Of a stretch of 13,723 bases of DNA, positions 1-6,922 are shown piece after piece (within the stretch, counting starts at the first letter, position 1; each line of letters starts with the position of its first letter). Below the pieces are notes generated by a model, which ran no database searches, was not told the origin of the DNA, and saw only the letters and a list, made by a program, of their open reading frames with translations. A program made the position numbers and the translations under genes. Source of the stretch: JAJRRA01 sp048636595. Lineage in GTDB: Bacteria; Pseudomonadota; Gammaproteobacteria; Xanthomonadales; SZUA-36. Where the stretch lies: NCBI GenBank assembly GCA_048636595.1, contig JAIVWI010000074.1, positions 1-13,723 of the forward strand. Reading direction: 5' to 3'.

Positions 1-252
1 TTATTTTTATAAATTCGATCAGATTGCAGACCAAATCAACGCTCATCCGCCAGATTTCACATTCGTAGATCGCCATATTTTTCCTCAATGATATCTTCTT
101 CGATCATTGAATCATCTATTGCATCCATTAAAGAATCGGTGGAGAAATTTTGTTTTATACAAATTGATGCAATCAAATAGCTTTCTGTTTCGTTTGAGGG
201 ATAGGTTCGTACGAAATGAACCTGACTATATTTCTGAAACCTGGAGAATGTT
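1..252. other. AT-rich upstream region with doubtful short minus-strand ORFs
   Basis: This stretch is clearly richer in A/T than the rest of the window. On the minus strand a frame ends with TGA at 57-59; its plausible part is the acidic tail MDAIDDSMIEEDIIEEKYG, beginning at an ATG at 126-128. A second minus-strand ATG at 44-46 opens a frame (MSVDLVCNLIEFIKI) that runs off the window edge. These could be the end and start of two small genes transcribed away from the bufferin operon, or chance ORFs. I recognise no family. The regulatory region of the first operon must lie in the right half of this stretch. Confidence 0.35.
204..222. promoter_or_regulatory. Nested dyad upstream of the DUF2282 gene
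   Basis: A perfect 10-bp palindrome TTCGTACGAA lies at 206-215. An overlapping inverted pair GGTTC (204-208) and GAACC (218-222) surrounds it. It sits about 30-50 bases before the ATG at 253, where an operator or promoter element would be expected. GAACC also resembles the -35 core of many ECF promoters, but I cannot pick a convincing -10 partner at the right distance. The dyad is seen directly; the regulatory role is inferred. Confidence 0.3.
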
Positions 253-546
253 ATGAAAAACAAGAGTTCTGCTTTAAATACAGCACTGGCCGGCGTGCTC
301 GCACTCGGCGCCAGCCTGGCGGCCACCAATACCTGGGCAGTACCCGATCAACCCACGGCATGGGAAAAATGTTCTGGCATCGCCAAAGCGGGGATGAATG
401 ACTGCGGAGCGCTGGATGGCAAACATGCCTGTGCCGGTCAGTCCACGGTAGACAATGCTGCCAACGAATGGATATATGTTCCTGCCGGTACTTGCACCAA
501 GATCACGGGTGGCAAGGTTGCCGCAACCAAACCTGCGAAGAAGTAG
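253..546 (+). CDS. bufA: DUF2282 peptide precursor, bufferin type (BufA)
   Basis: This 97-aa protein has a Sec-type signal peptide: Lys-rich start, a hydrophobic stretch over residues 9-24, and likely cleavage after NTWA at 29. The mature part has four cysteines at 40, 51, 60 and 81, in the DUF2282 pattern EKCSGIAKAGMNDCG, then HACAG, then EWIYVPAGTC, ending in a Lys-rich tail. Members of this family are RiPP precursors (bufferins) whose central cysteines are converted to thiooxazole-type groups by an MNIO enzyme and which bind copper in the periplasm. A GGAG ribosome-binding site lies at 243-246, six bases before the ATG. The MNIO gene starts about 12 bases after the stop, so the two are almost surely co-transcribed. 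The modification of this particular peptide is inferred from family and context. Confidence 0.9.
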   Translation: MKNKSSALNTALAGVLALGASLAATNTWAVPDQPTAWEKCSGIAKAGMNDCGALDGKHACAGQSTVDNAANEWIYVPAGTCTKITGGKVAATKPAKK

Positions 547-558
547 ACTGCATCGGTG

Positions 559-1410
559 ATGGATAATACAGCCCAGGGATGGGCATTAAAGGAGATTGCC
601 GGAGTTGGTCTGGGACTGCGCAGCCAGCACATTGATGAAGTGTTGCTAACGCAACCGGCGGTGCCCTGGTTTGAACTGCTGACCGACAATCATATGGCGC
701 CAGGCGGATTGATTCCGGTGCAACTGGAAGCGATTCGTTCTAACTACCCGATTACTTTTCATTGCGTGGGAATGTCTTTGGGTGGCACAGATCCAGTGGA
801 TGTGGAGTACCTGCGCGGGATCAAAACACTGATTGAGCGGTATCAGCCATCATTGGTTTCTGATCATCTGTGTTTCTCACAACATGGGCAACACAACTAT
901 CATGATCTGTTGCCATTGCCTTATAACGAGGAGACATTGCACCATTTCAAGAAGCGTATCACGCAGATTCAGGACATTCTGGAAACCCGTATCCTGGTAG
1001 AAAATGTTTCCAGCTACCTTACCTACCGGGCCTCAACCTTATCCGAGGCAGAATTTATTTCTGAATTGTTGTCCCTGACGGATTGCGACTTGCTGTTGGA
1101 CATCAATAATATTTACGTCAATGCAGTTAATCATGGGTTTTCAGCGAGTGAATACCTCAGCAAAATCCCCATGCAGCGGGTCAGGGAAATCCATCTGGCT
1201 GGCTATGAAGACAGGGATTCCTATCTGCTGGATGCACATAACAACCGGGTGTCCCCCCCTGTATGGGAGTTATATGAAGAGGTGATCAGTGAATATCCGG
1301 ATATTCCGACACTCATCGAATGGGATAATGATATTCCTTCGTTTACAGTACTGCGTGAAGAAGCGGACGCCGCATCAGCTCTGATGCAACGACATCGGTC
1401 AGCGGCATAA
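559..1410 (+). CDS. bufB: MNIO (DUF692) peptide-modifying enzyme, BufB type
   Basis: A protein of 283 aa, a normal length for the DUF692 / multinuclear non-heme iron oxidative enzyme family, which folds as a TIM barrel holding two or three iron ions. Candidate metal-ligand motifs are present in family order: FHCVGMSLG (His68), SDHLCFS (Asp102, His103), VENVSSY (Glu148, Asn149), LLLDINNIYVN (Asp181, Asn183), HLAGY (His212), DAHNN (Asp226, His228) and LIEWD (Glu254). It should oxidise cysteines of the DUF2282 precursor encoded just upstream, working with the DUF2063 partner encoded five bases downstream. An in-frame GTG at 556 directly precedes the chosen ATG at 559; neither has a strong ribosome-binding site, which suggests translational coupling to bufA. 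It is clearly diverged from the second MNIO at 7677-8540. Confidence 0.93.
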   Translation: MDNTAQGWALKEIAGVGLGLRSQHIDEVLLTQPAVPWFELLTDNHMAPGGLIPVQLEAIRSNYPITFHCVGMSLGGTDPVDVEYLRGIKTLIERYQPSLVSDHLCFSQHGQHNYHDLLPLPYNEETLHHFKKRITQIQDILETRILVENVSSYLTYRASTLSEAEFISELLSLTDCDLLLDINNIYVNAVNHGFSASEYLSKIPMQRVREIHLAGYEDRDSYLLDAHNNRVSPPVWELYEEVISEYPDIPTLIEWDNDIPSFTVLREEADAASALMQRHRSAA

Positions 1411-1415
1411 ACGAT

Positions 1416-2195
1416 ATGAACCTCACAACGTTACAGACCGTGTTTACTCGGGCATTGAATCCAGGTAGTGATGATCAGGCTCGGGAGGAAGCTGCGAGCT
1501 TGCTGAACGTTGGTGGTGATTTGCAACCCCTGGATCGCTTGCGTGTTTATCAACACAATGTCAGTGGTATGCATCAGCGCGCCATGGAAAGGGTGTTTCC
1601 AGTCTGCAGAAAAATATTGGGAGAGCTTGCATTTGCAAACTTTTGTCGGGATTTCAGTTGGGCAGAACCGACTTCGAATCCGGATCTGAATCAATATGGC
1701 GAGTCGTTCCCGGAATTCCTGGCACAGCAAATTGAACAACGTAATGAGTTAACTGGCTATGAGTATTTACTGGATCTTAGCCGTCTGGAATACCTGTGGC
1801 ATGCTGCCTATTATGCAAGGGATGACAGCCCCTTTGATTTTGATGGCTTTAGTCGACTGCAAGCCCAGGGTGCAAACATGGTGTTTGAACCAAGTAATAG
1901 CCTGAGCGTGATGCAAAGTGACTATCCGATATTGGAAATCTGGCAACAACACAGAAGCGGGGAGACTGTTGAAGCGGTGAAGGGTATTACCAAGCGTCAG
2001 TACCTGCTTGTGTATCGCCAGGAATTTGAACCACAAATATTCGAGGTAGACCTGCCTGAGTTTGCGTTTCTTCAGGGGTGCCAACGCGGAGAAAGTATTG
2101 TTGCGTTGGCTGAAGATTGTGATGCTGCCAGCGCACTGGAATCACTGGCAAGCCTGATCGAAAAAGGTTGGATCACCGGGTTTCATCATGTTTAA
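1416..2195 (+). CDS. bufC: DUF2063 partner of the MNIO enzyme, BufC type
   Basis: A 259-aa protein with the DUF2063 N-terminal signature over about residues 5-105: LQTVFTRAL, then LRVYQHNVSGMHQRAMERVFPV, then FCRDFSWAEPTSNPDLNQYG and FPEFLAQQ. It is followed by the LLDLSRLEYLWHAAYYA segment. The C-terminal half (about residues 160-259) looks like a small mixed alpha/beta domain. In characterised MNIO systems the DUF2063 protein binds the precursor and forms a complex with the MNIO enzyme. It has no signal peptide, so it should act in the cytoplasm before export. The gene starts five bases after bufB stops and overlaps the next gene by eight bases, which supports one transcript and coupled translation. 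Confidence 0.9.
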   Translation: MNLTTLQTVFTRALNPGSDDQAREEAASLLNVGGDLQPLDRLRVYQHNVSGMHQRAMERVFPVCRKILGELAFANFCRDFSWAEPTSNPDLNQYGESFPEFLAQQIEQRNELTGYEYLLDLSRLEYLWHAAYYARDDSPFDFDGFSRLQAQGANMVFEPSNSLSVMQSDYPILEIWQQHRSGETVEAVKGITKRQYLLVYRQEFEPQIFEVDLPEFAFLQGCQRGESIVALAEDCDAASALESLASLIEKGWITGFHHV

Positions 2196-2676
2196 CGAGG
2201 CCGAGCTAAACCGCTTGTATCGATATGCCTTCTCGCTAACCAATGCTGAGGCCAGCGCCTATGACTTGTTGCAATCAGCTCTGGAGAAATATTTAAGATT
2301 GAGTGTGACAAAACTGTCTGGCGATGATCAGTTGCGTTATTTACGCACCATGATACGCAATCGGTTTATCGACCAATACCGGAAGGAACAGCGGCACCCG
2401 CATCAGGAGTTTGAGTCTGTTGAAGCCCTGATCAGTATTGATATGCCAAGTCCGGAAGATGTGCTGATCGAATCAGAGCAGATCGTAGATATACTCGCCG
2501 GCCTTAGTGCCTCAGAGCGTGAATTGCTGCACCTTTGGGCATTGGAGGAATACACGGCAAAGGAAATTGCCGAACAACTGGACTGCCCGAGAGGGACGGT
2601 TTTGTCCTGGATTCATCGCTTAAGGCGAAAGATCCGGAATATGTCGATGGTGAAGGCTAGCGGGGAGGATTACTGA
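2188..2676 (+). CDS. ECF-type RNA polymerase sigma factor
   Basis: A 162-aa protein with the two-domain layout of ECF sigma factors. Sigma region 2 covers about residues 3-70, with the region 2.3/2.4 segment RYLRTMIRNRFIDQYRKEQR. A short acidic linker follows, then sigma region 4 at about residues 106-153: LSASERELLHLWALEEYTAKEIA then a helix-turn-helix CPRGTVLSWIHRLRRKIR. The start codon lies inside the end of the DUF2063 gene. Its place in a bufferin operon matches the metal-responsive ECF factors found with such clusters in other proteobacteria. It most likely drives its own operon and perhaps the second peptide operon at 6197-9056; the target promoters are not proven here. Confidence 0.9.
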   Translation: MFNEAELNRLYRYAFSLTNAEASAYDLLQSALEKYLRLSVTKLSGDDQLRYLRTMIRNRFIDQYRKEQRHPHQEFESVEALISIDMPSPEDVLIESEQIVDILAGLSASERELLHLWALEEYTAKEIAEQLDCPRGTVLSWIHRLRRKIRNMSMVKASGEDY

Positions 2677-2677
2677 T

Positions 2678-3298
2678 ATGAAGACACCATTGAATGAAGC
2701 GCTGCGCACACATGTGGAATCTCAGCAACTAAGTAAAATTCAGCTGCAGGAACTGCTTGATTTGCAACAACGGCATCATCCTGCTGATCGCCGTATGATG
2801 CATCATGGATGGTTTGTTGCGGTCGCTTCATCACTATTGATTGCCGTGGTGGTGGGACTGATGCAAATGAGCCCGGTGGGTTTCCAGCAGGACCTGGTTG
2901 CAGAGATTGCGGCAGAGGTTGTAGACAACCACTTGCATATGAAACCACTGGAAATTGAAGGGAATGAACTCGCCGGCATACGAGCTTACTTTGACCGTCT
3001 TGATTTTCAGCCCATAGAAAGTCGCTACCTGGCTGATATTGGCCTGGACCTGCTGGGTGGGCGCTATTGCTCTTTGCAAAGTGTTACTGCGGCACAGTTA
3101 AGGTTTAAGAGTCTGGGCTCAGATAAACTGCATACTTTGTATCAGGTTGGATATGATCCAGCGGTATTCAAAACTCTGCCCAATCTGGATGAAGGTGATC
3201 AACCCATTTCGGTATTTAACAAGGGTGTGAAGGTTACGATCTGGGTGGAAAAAGGGGTACTGCTGGCTTTGACTGAGGCACCTGCAAAGGTAAATTAA
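2678..3298 (+). CDS. Single-pass membrane protein, likely anti-sigma factor
   Basis: A 206-aa protein starting one base after the sigma-factor stop, with a good GGGGAGG ribosome-binding site near 2660. Residues 1-44 form a cytoplasmic helical segment ending in a His/Met-rich stretch, RHHPADRRMMHH (32-43). One transmembrane helix spans about 46-65. Residues 66-206 should be periplasmic and include NHLHMKP (84-90) and LGGRYCSLQSVTAAQLRF with a lone Cys131. Position and topology are those of an anti-sigma factor. I do not see a zinc-binding HxxxCxxC anti-sigma motif, so the inhibition mode is unknown. The His/Met groups on both sides of the membrane could sense copper, but that is inference. The stop overlaps the convergent argD stop. 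Confidence 0.7.
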   Translation: MKTPLNEALRTHVESQQLSKIQLQELLDLQQRHHPADRRMMHHGWFVAVASSLLIAVVVGLMQMSPVGFQQDLVAEIAAEVVDNHLHMKPLEIEGNELAGIRAYFDRLDFQPIESRYLADIGLDLLGGRYCSLQSVTAAQLRFKSLGSDKLHTLYQVGYDPAVFKTLPNLDEGDQPISVFNKGVKVTIWVEKGVLLALTEAPAKVN

Positions 3299-4464
3299 TC
3301 CAGGGATTCGATCAGTTTGCACACCGTATCAACGATCTGGTCAGCCTGGGCCTCGTCGATGATCAATGGCGGCAGCAAGCGGACCACGCTGTCCCGTGTG
3401 ACATTCAGCAGCAGGCCCTGATCCAGTGCAGCAGTTTTTAACTGATTGACATCCTGGTTCAGTTCAATACCGATCATCAGTCCCCGGCCGCGGATATCTT
3501 TCACCGCCGGATGGTCCTGCAAGCGGGACCTGAATGCTTCGAACATTTTTTCGCCTGTCTGTTCCACGCGCGCGTTCAGGTTTTCCGATTGCATGATATC
3601 CAGCACCGTGCAGGCGGTGCGCGACGCCAGTGGGTTGCCGCCGAAAGTGGAGCCATGGCGGCCGGGGCTGAAGGCATCGGCTGCCGCGCCGCTCGCCACG
3701 CAGGCGCCAATTGGAAAACCGTTCGCCAGGGCCTTGGCGGTGGTGAGAATGTCGGGTTGCACATCTTCGTGCTGATGGGCGTACCATTTGCCGGTACGGC
3801 ACAGTCCGGACTGAATTTCATCGAAGATCAACAGCCAGCCTTTTTCATCACAAATGGCGCGTAAAGTCTCGAGGTAGCCGGATTCCGGTACCATGATACC
3901 GGCCTCGCCCTGGATCGGTTCCACCAGCACGGCCATGACTTCATTGCTGTTGCCGGCGATTTTTGCCACCGCGTCGGAGTCAGCGTAAGGTACGCGCAGG
4001 AATCCGCTGACCAATGGTTCAAACCCGGCCTGGACCTTGCGGCTTCCGGTTGCCGAAAGTGCGGCCAGCGAACGGCCGTGGAAGCTGTTTTCCATCACGA
4101 TAACGCCTGGATTATTGAATCCACGCTGGTGGCCGATGATCCGGGTGATCTTCAGGGCGCATTCAATGGCTTCGGTGCCGGAGTTGGCAACGAATACACG
4201 GTCCATGCCGGTGATTTCCACCAGGGCGTCGGCCAGCTTCTCCTGCCAGGGGATACGAACCAGGTTTGCCGTATGGATCAGCTTGCCGGCCTGATCGCTA
4301 ATCACCCGGGTCACTTCCGGGTGGGCATGGCCCAGCGCGCAAACACCCAGTCCACTGATTGCATCCAGATACCGTTTACCGTTCTCGTCCCACAACCAGG
4401 CGCCTTCGCCGCGTTCAAAAGCTACCGGAAGGGTCGCGTAAGTGTTCATCAGGTGATTGCTCAT
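3295..4464 (-). CDS. argD: Acetylornithine aminotransferase (ArgD), class-III PLP aminotransferase
   Basis: A 389-aa PLP enzyme of normal length for ArgD, converting N-acetylglutamate semialdehyde to N-acetylornithine in arginine synthesis. Visible motifs are the N-terminal SNHLMNTYATLPVAFERGEG, the phosphate-binding VFVANSGTEAIECALK, FHGRSLAALSATG, VEPIQGEAGI, the cofactor-contacting IFDEIQSGLCRTGKW and the Schiff-base lysine in TTAKALANGFPIGA (Lys244). GSTFGGNPLA and RGLMIGIEL follow. The ATG at 4464 is preferred over a TTG at 4476 because GGGAG lies five to six bases before it. It is probably co-transcribed with rnt, 27 bases upstream. Related enzymes with overlapping activity (succinylornithine or GABA aminotransferase) cannot be fully excluded, but the motifs fit ArgD best. 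Confidence 0.9.
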   Translation of the reverse strand: MSNHLMNTYATLPVAFERGEGAWLWDENGKRYLDAISGLGVCALGHAHPEVTRVISDQAGKLIHTANLVRIPWQEKLADALVEITGMDRVFVANSGTEAIECALKITRIIGHQRGFNNPGVIVMENSFHGRSLAALSATGSRKVQAGFEPLVSGFLRVPYADSDAVAKIAGNSNEVMAVLVEPIQGEAGIMVPESGYLETLRAICDEKGWLLIFDEIQSGLCRTGKWYAHQHEDVQPDILTTAKALANGFPIGACVASGAAADAFSPGRHGSTFGGNPLASRTACTVLDIMQSENLNARVEQTGEKMFEAFRSRLQDHPAVKDIRGRGLMIGIELNQDVNQLKTAALDQGLLLNVTRDSVVRLLPPLIIDEAQADQIVDTVCKLIESLD

Positions 4465-4491
4465 CGGGGCTCCCAAAAATCCCTAAAATCT

Positions 4492-5097
4492 TTAAAATCC
4501 GGTAAGAATTTTCCACCGGTTCACGATTGCGCAAAACAGGGCCGCTGTTTTCTCCGTGTCGTAGATGGCTGAATGTGCTTCCGATTCGTTCCATTCAATG
4601 CCGGCGGATTGCACCGCGCGGGCAAGCACCGTCTGCCCGAAAGCCAGGCCGCCCAGGGTGGCCGTATCGAATGAACTGAACGGATGAAACGGACTGCGTT
4701 TGAATTCAGTCCGTTTCTGTGCGGCGTTCAGAAAAGAAAGATCAAAAAATGAATTGTGTCCCACCAGTATGGCCCGCTGGCAGCCGGTTGCCCGCACTTC
4801 CTTGCGCACTGGTTGCGAGATTTGACGCAGGGCTTCTTTTTCCGGCAGCGCCAGTCGCAGCGGGCTATCCAGCACAATACCGGTGATTTCCAGCGACTTG
4901 GGGTCGATGTTGGCGCCCTCAAAAGGCTCGACATTCACCGCGATCGTCTCCGCGATGAAGAGGCGGCCGAAGTCGTCCATCTTCAGGATGCAGGCGGCGA
5001 TTTCCAGCAGTGCGTCCTTCTGAGAATTGAACCCCCCGGTCTCGACATCTACTACTACAGGAAGAAATCCCCTGAATCGATCGGCAATGCGCGGCAT
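4492..5097 (-). CDS. rnt: Ribonuclease T, DEDDh 3'-5' exoribonuclease
   Basis: A 201-aa protein that aligns with E. coli RNase T along its length. The four acidic catalytic residues and the general-base histidine are all present: Asp17 and Glu19 in VVVDVETGGF, Asp119 in VGHNSFFDLSF, and His175 and Asp180 in AHSAIYDTEKT. RNase T trims the 3' ends of tRNAs and other stable RNAs and acts as a dimer. The frame is open upstream to 5355, but homology begins at ADRFRGF, so the start is the ATG at 5097 (a GGGG lies shortly upstream) or the ATG at 5109. It is transcribed divergently from the TraB/GumN gene with about 54 bases between, and it heads the argD transcript. Confidence 0.92.
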   Translation of the reverse strand: MPRIADRFRGFLPVVVDVETGGFNSQKDALLEIAACILKMDDFGRLFIAETIAVNVEPFEGANIDPKSLEITGIVLDSPLRLALPEKEALRQISQPVRKEVRATGCQRAILVGHNSFFDLSFLNAAQKRTEFKRSPFHPFSSFDTATLGGLAFGQTVLARAVQSAGIEWNESEAHSAIYDTEKTAALFCAIVNRWKILTGF

Positions 5098-5151
5098 AAT
5101 GGACCCCATTACGTAAGCCGCCGAGCATAAGGGATTGTGTAACAAATTGCC

Positions 5152-6102
5152 ATGATGAAATCTTTGATAATTTTCCATGGATTGCTGCGGCCAGTGGCTT
5201 TCCCCCGCAGTCTGGCGTTGCCGCCAATGGCGGTCCTTTTTCTTGCTGCGTTTTTCCTGTTTCCGGCGGGATTGCCCGCAGCCCAGGACAAGGCTATTTA
5301 CTGGTCCATCATGGATGGTGACCGGCTGGCAGGTTACCTGCTCGGCACTATTCACAGCGAAGATCCGAGAGTGGTGGATTTCAGTGAATCATTCCTGAAA
5401 CAACTCAGATCAAACCAGGTATTTGCGATGGAACTGGTGCCGGACCTGCCAACGCTGAAGAAACTGAATGAGTACATGCATTACCAGGATGGAACAAGCC
5501 TCGAGAGCCAGGTTGGCCCCGAGCGTTTCGGCAAGGTCAGGAGGCTGTTGTCGTCCAACTACCAGGTGCCGGCTGAGTGGCTGGAATCGATGAAAGTGTG
5601 GGCCGTTGTCATGACGCTTAGTGTCCCTCCGCCTGAGACCGGATTTTTCATGGATTTCTCACTGTCCCTTCGTGCTTCCGGCAGCGGACTGCGCGTAGTG
5701 GGATTGGAGACCCTGGACCAGCAGTTGGCTTTCCTGGAAGATATGCCGGCCGTGCAGCAACTGGAATTACTGGACCAGGTCCTGGTGGACTACGACCAGG
5801 TGCGTGAATTGCATGATCAATTAGTGGACGGTTACCTGGCGGGCGACCTGCAGGCTCTGAAAACGGATGCGGAAGAGCAGATGGATCGATTGACGGACGA
5901 AGCAAAAAGTTACTTTATCGAGCAGGGCATAGACGCCAGGAATCAACGCATGCTGGAGTCTTTACTTCCTTTGCTCGCAGAATCCTCGGTGTTCGTGGCC
6001 GTCGGCGCCTTGCATTTGCCCGGTGACCGGGGTCTGGTTTCACTGTTGCGGGAGAACGGCTACATTCTGAAGCCGGAGCCGCTCCCGCTAACCAGACCTT
6101 AG
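5152..6102 (+). CDS. TraB/GumN family exported protein
   Basis: A protein of up to 316 aa with the TraB/GumN (Tiki-like) hallmarks: YLLGTIHSEDPRV near residues 62-74, FAMELVPD further on, and the C-terminal VFVAVGALHLPGDRGLVSLL with HLPGDRG at 288-294, then GYILKP. Eukaryotic Tiki relatives are metalloproteases that use conserved GxxH-type motifs; the activity of bacterial members is mostly unknown. A hydrophobic stretch at 26-43 ending GLPAAQ looks like a signal peptide, so the protein is probably periplasmic or lipid-bilayer tethered. The ATG-ATG at 5152 gives a long n-region; the ATG at 5227 would give a cleaner signal peptide, and no strong ribosome-binding site decides between them. It converges on the second peptide operon but has no proven link to it. 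Confidence 0.85.
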   Translation: MMKSLIIFHGLLRPVAFPRSLALPPMAVLFLAAFFLFPAGLPAAQDKAIYWSIMDGDRLAGYLLGTIHSEDPRVVDFSESFLKQLRSNQVFAMELVPDLPTLKKLNEYMHYQDGTSLESQVGPERFGKVRRLLSSNYQVPAEWLESMKVWAVVMTLSVPPPETGFFMDFSLSLRASGSGLRVVGLETLDQQLAFLEDMPAVQQLELLDQVLVDYDQVRELHDQLVDGYLAGDLQALKTDAEEQMDRLTDEAKSYFIEQGIDARNQRMLESLLPLLAESSVFVAVGALHLPGDRGLVSLLRENGYILKPEPLPLTRP

Positions 6103-6116
6103 TGCTCTGTCAAGCC

Positions 6117-6194
6117 TGTAAGAGCCCGCTTGCGGGCGATCTTGCCAGAGCTTTTCGGCCCCAAGGGACCTCTTACACTTGCCCGCAAGCGGGT
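6117..6194. repeat. REP/BIME-like cluster of inverted hairpins
   Basis: Three short hairpins sit between convergent genes. The first, on +, reads TGTAAGAG (6117-6124) running into the perfect hairpin GCCCGCTTGCGGGC (6124-6137) and then GAT. The second, on -, starts with the same TGTAAGAG (complement of 6170-6177), followed by the hairpin GGTCCCTTGGGGCC and then GA. The third hairpin, GCCCGCAAGCGGG (6181-6193), is the inverted copy of the first. This head-plus-GC-hairpin form with a TT loop resembles GTAG-type REP elements of Pseudomonas-like genomes mobilised by RAYT transposases. The third hairpin lies right after the DoxX stop codon and could end transcription from both sides or stabilise mRNA ends. 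Confidence 0.75.
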
Positions 6195-6196
6195 TT

Positions 6197-6856
6197 CTAG
6201 CGTCTCAGGGCAGGTGTCAACCCGCTTATGATGGCCAGGACGAAAAAGCTGATGCCCCAGACGGGTTCAAGAAAAATGGTGGTCACACCCAGCACTGTGA
6301 ACATCAGAGCCGCGGCGATGCCGTCACCTATCCGGTCCACCGTGTTGGCGTCACGGCCGGTCAGTTTCAATAGCAGAAAGTCCAGGCTGATTTTCCCACC
6401 TCCATGAAATACCAGTGGCAGCAGGATCACGATGAAGAGCAGGGGAAGCTTGAAATTACCCGCCCCCTTGCTGGTAATCACGTAGCCTTCCCAAAGCTGT
6501 TGGTATGAACTCCAGTCTGCGGGCCAGTGCACCGCAGCGGTTGCTACAGCCGTGATGATGATCAGGGAGATCGCGGAAAACCGGGTGAACAGGCCCAGCA
6601 GGATCATCACTGAGAAGATGAGTTCACCCCAGGTAGCAGCCATCCAGTTTAAATCCTGGCTTATGGAACCGAACGGCCAGGGAAAACCTTTTTGCCAGTC
6701 AGCCCAGGGAATGTCGGCAAACCAGTTTTGGCCATGCAGCTTTTCGATGCCCGATTCCCAGAATTCCCAGAACATGATCAGGCGCAGGACCAGTGGCCAC
6801 ACGTATTCTCCACCGGCACGCAGCCGGGCTGTCAGGTTATCGTAAAGGTCGGACAT
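6197..6856 (-). CDS. DoxX-like membrane protein of the EGKCG peptide operon
   Basis: A 219-aa DoxX-family integral membrane protein. It opens with an amphipathic N-terminus and LRLIMFWEFWESGIEKL (25-40), typical of DoxX, and a Trp-rich extracytoplasmic loop (45-71). Likely membrane helices lie at about 72-91, 94-111, 136-151 and 179-214. GAGNFKLPLLFIVILLPLVF and HGGGKISLDFLL match the DoxX C-terminal half. DoxX proteins often accompany Hvf-type MNIO operons as the last gene; a role in redox, export or handling of the modified peptide is not established. A GGAG lies about ten bases before the ATG. There are 66 bases between the DUF2063 gene and this one, so it is probably in the same transcript. 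The stop is followed at once by the REP-like hairpin. Confidence 0.88.
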   Translation of the reverse strand: MSDLYDNLTARLRAGGEYVWPLVLRLIMFWEFWESGIEKLHGQNWFADIPWADWQKGFPWPFGSISQDLNWMAATWGELIFSVMILLGLFTRFSAISLIIITAVATAAVHWPADWSSYQQLWEGYVITSKGAGNFKLPLLFIVILLPLVFHGGGKISLDFLLLKLTGRDANTVDRIGDGIAAALMFTVLGVTTIFLEPVWGISFFVLAIISGLTPALRR

Positions 6857-6922
6857 CTGGTATCTCCAAGGGCTAGTTTTAGTAAGTGGTTGGTTTTTGT
6901 AAATGACCGGCTGCCGTGACGG

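Noticed and set aside
5098..5355. N-terminal extension of RNase T up to 5355
   Set aside because: The extra residues are basic low-complexity sequence antisense to the signal peptide region of the TraB/GumN gene, and RNase T homology begins only at ADRFRGF.
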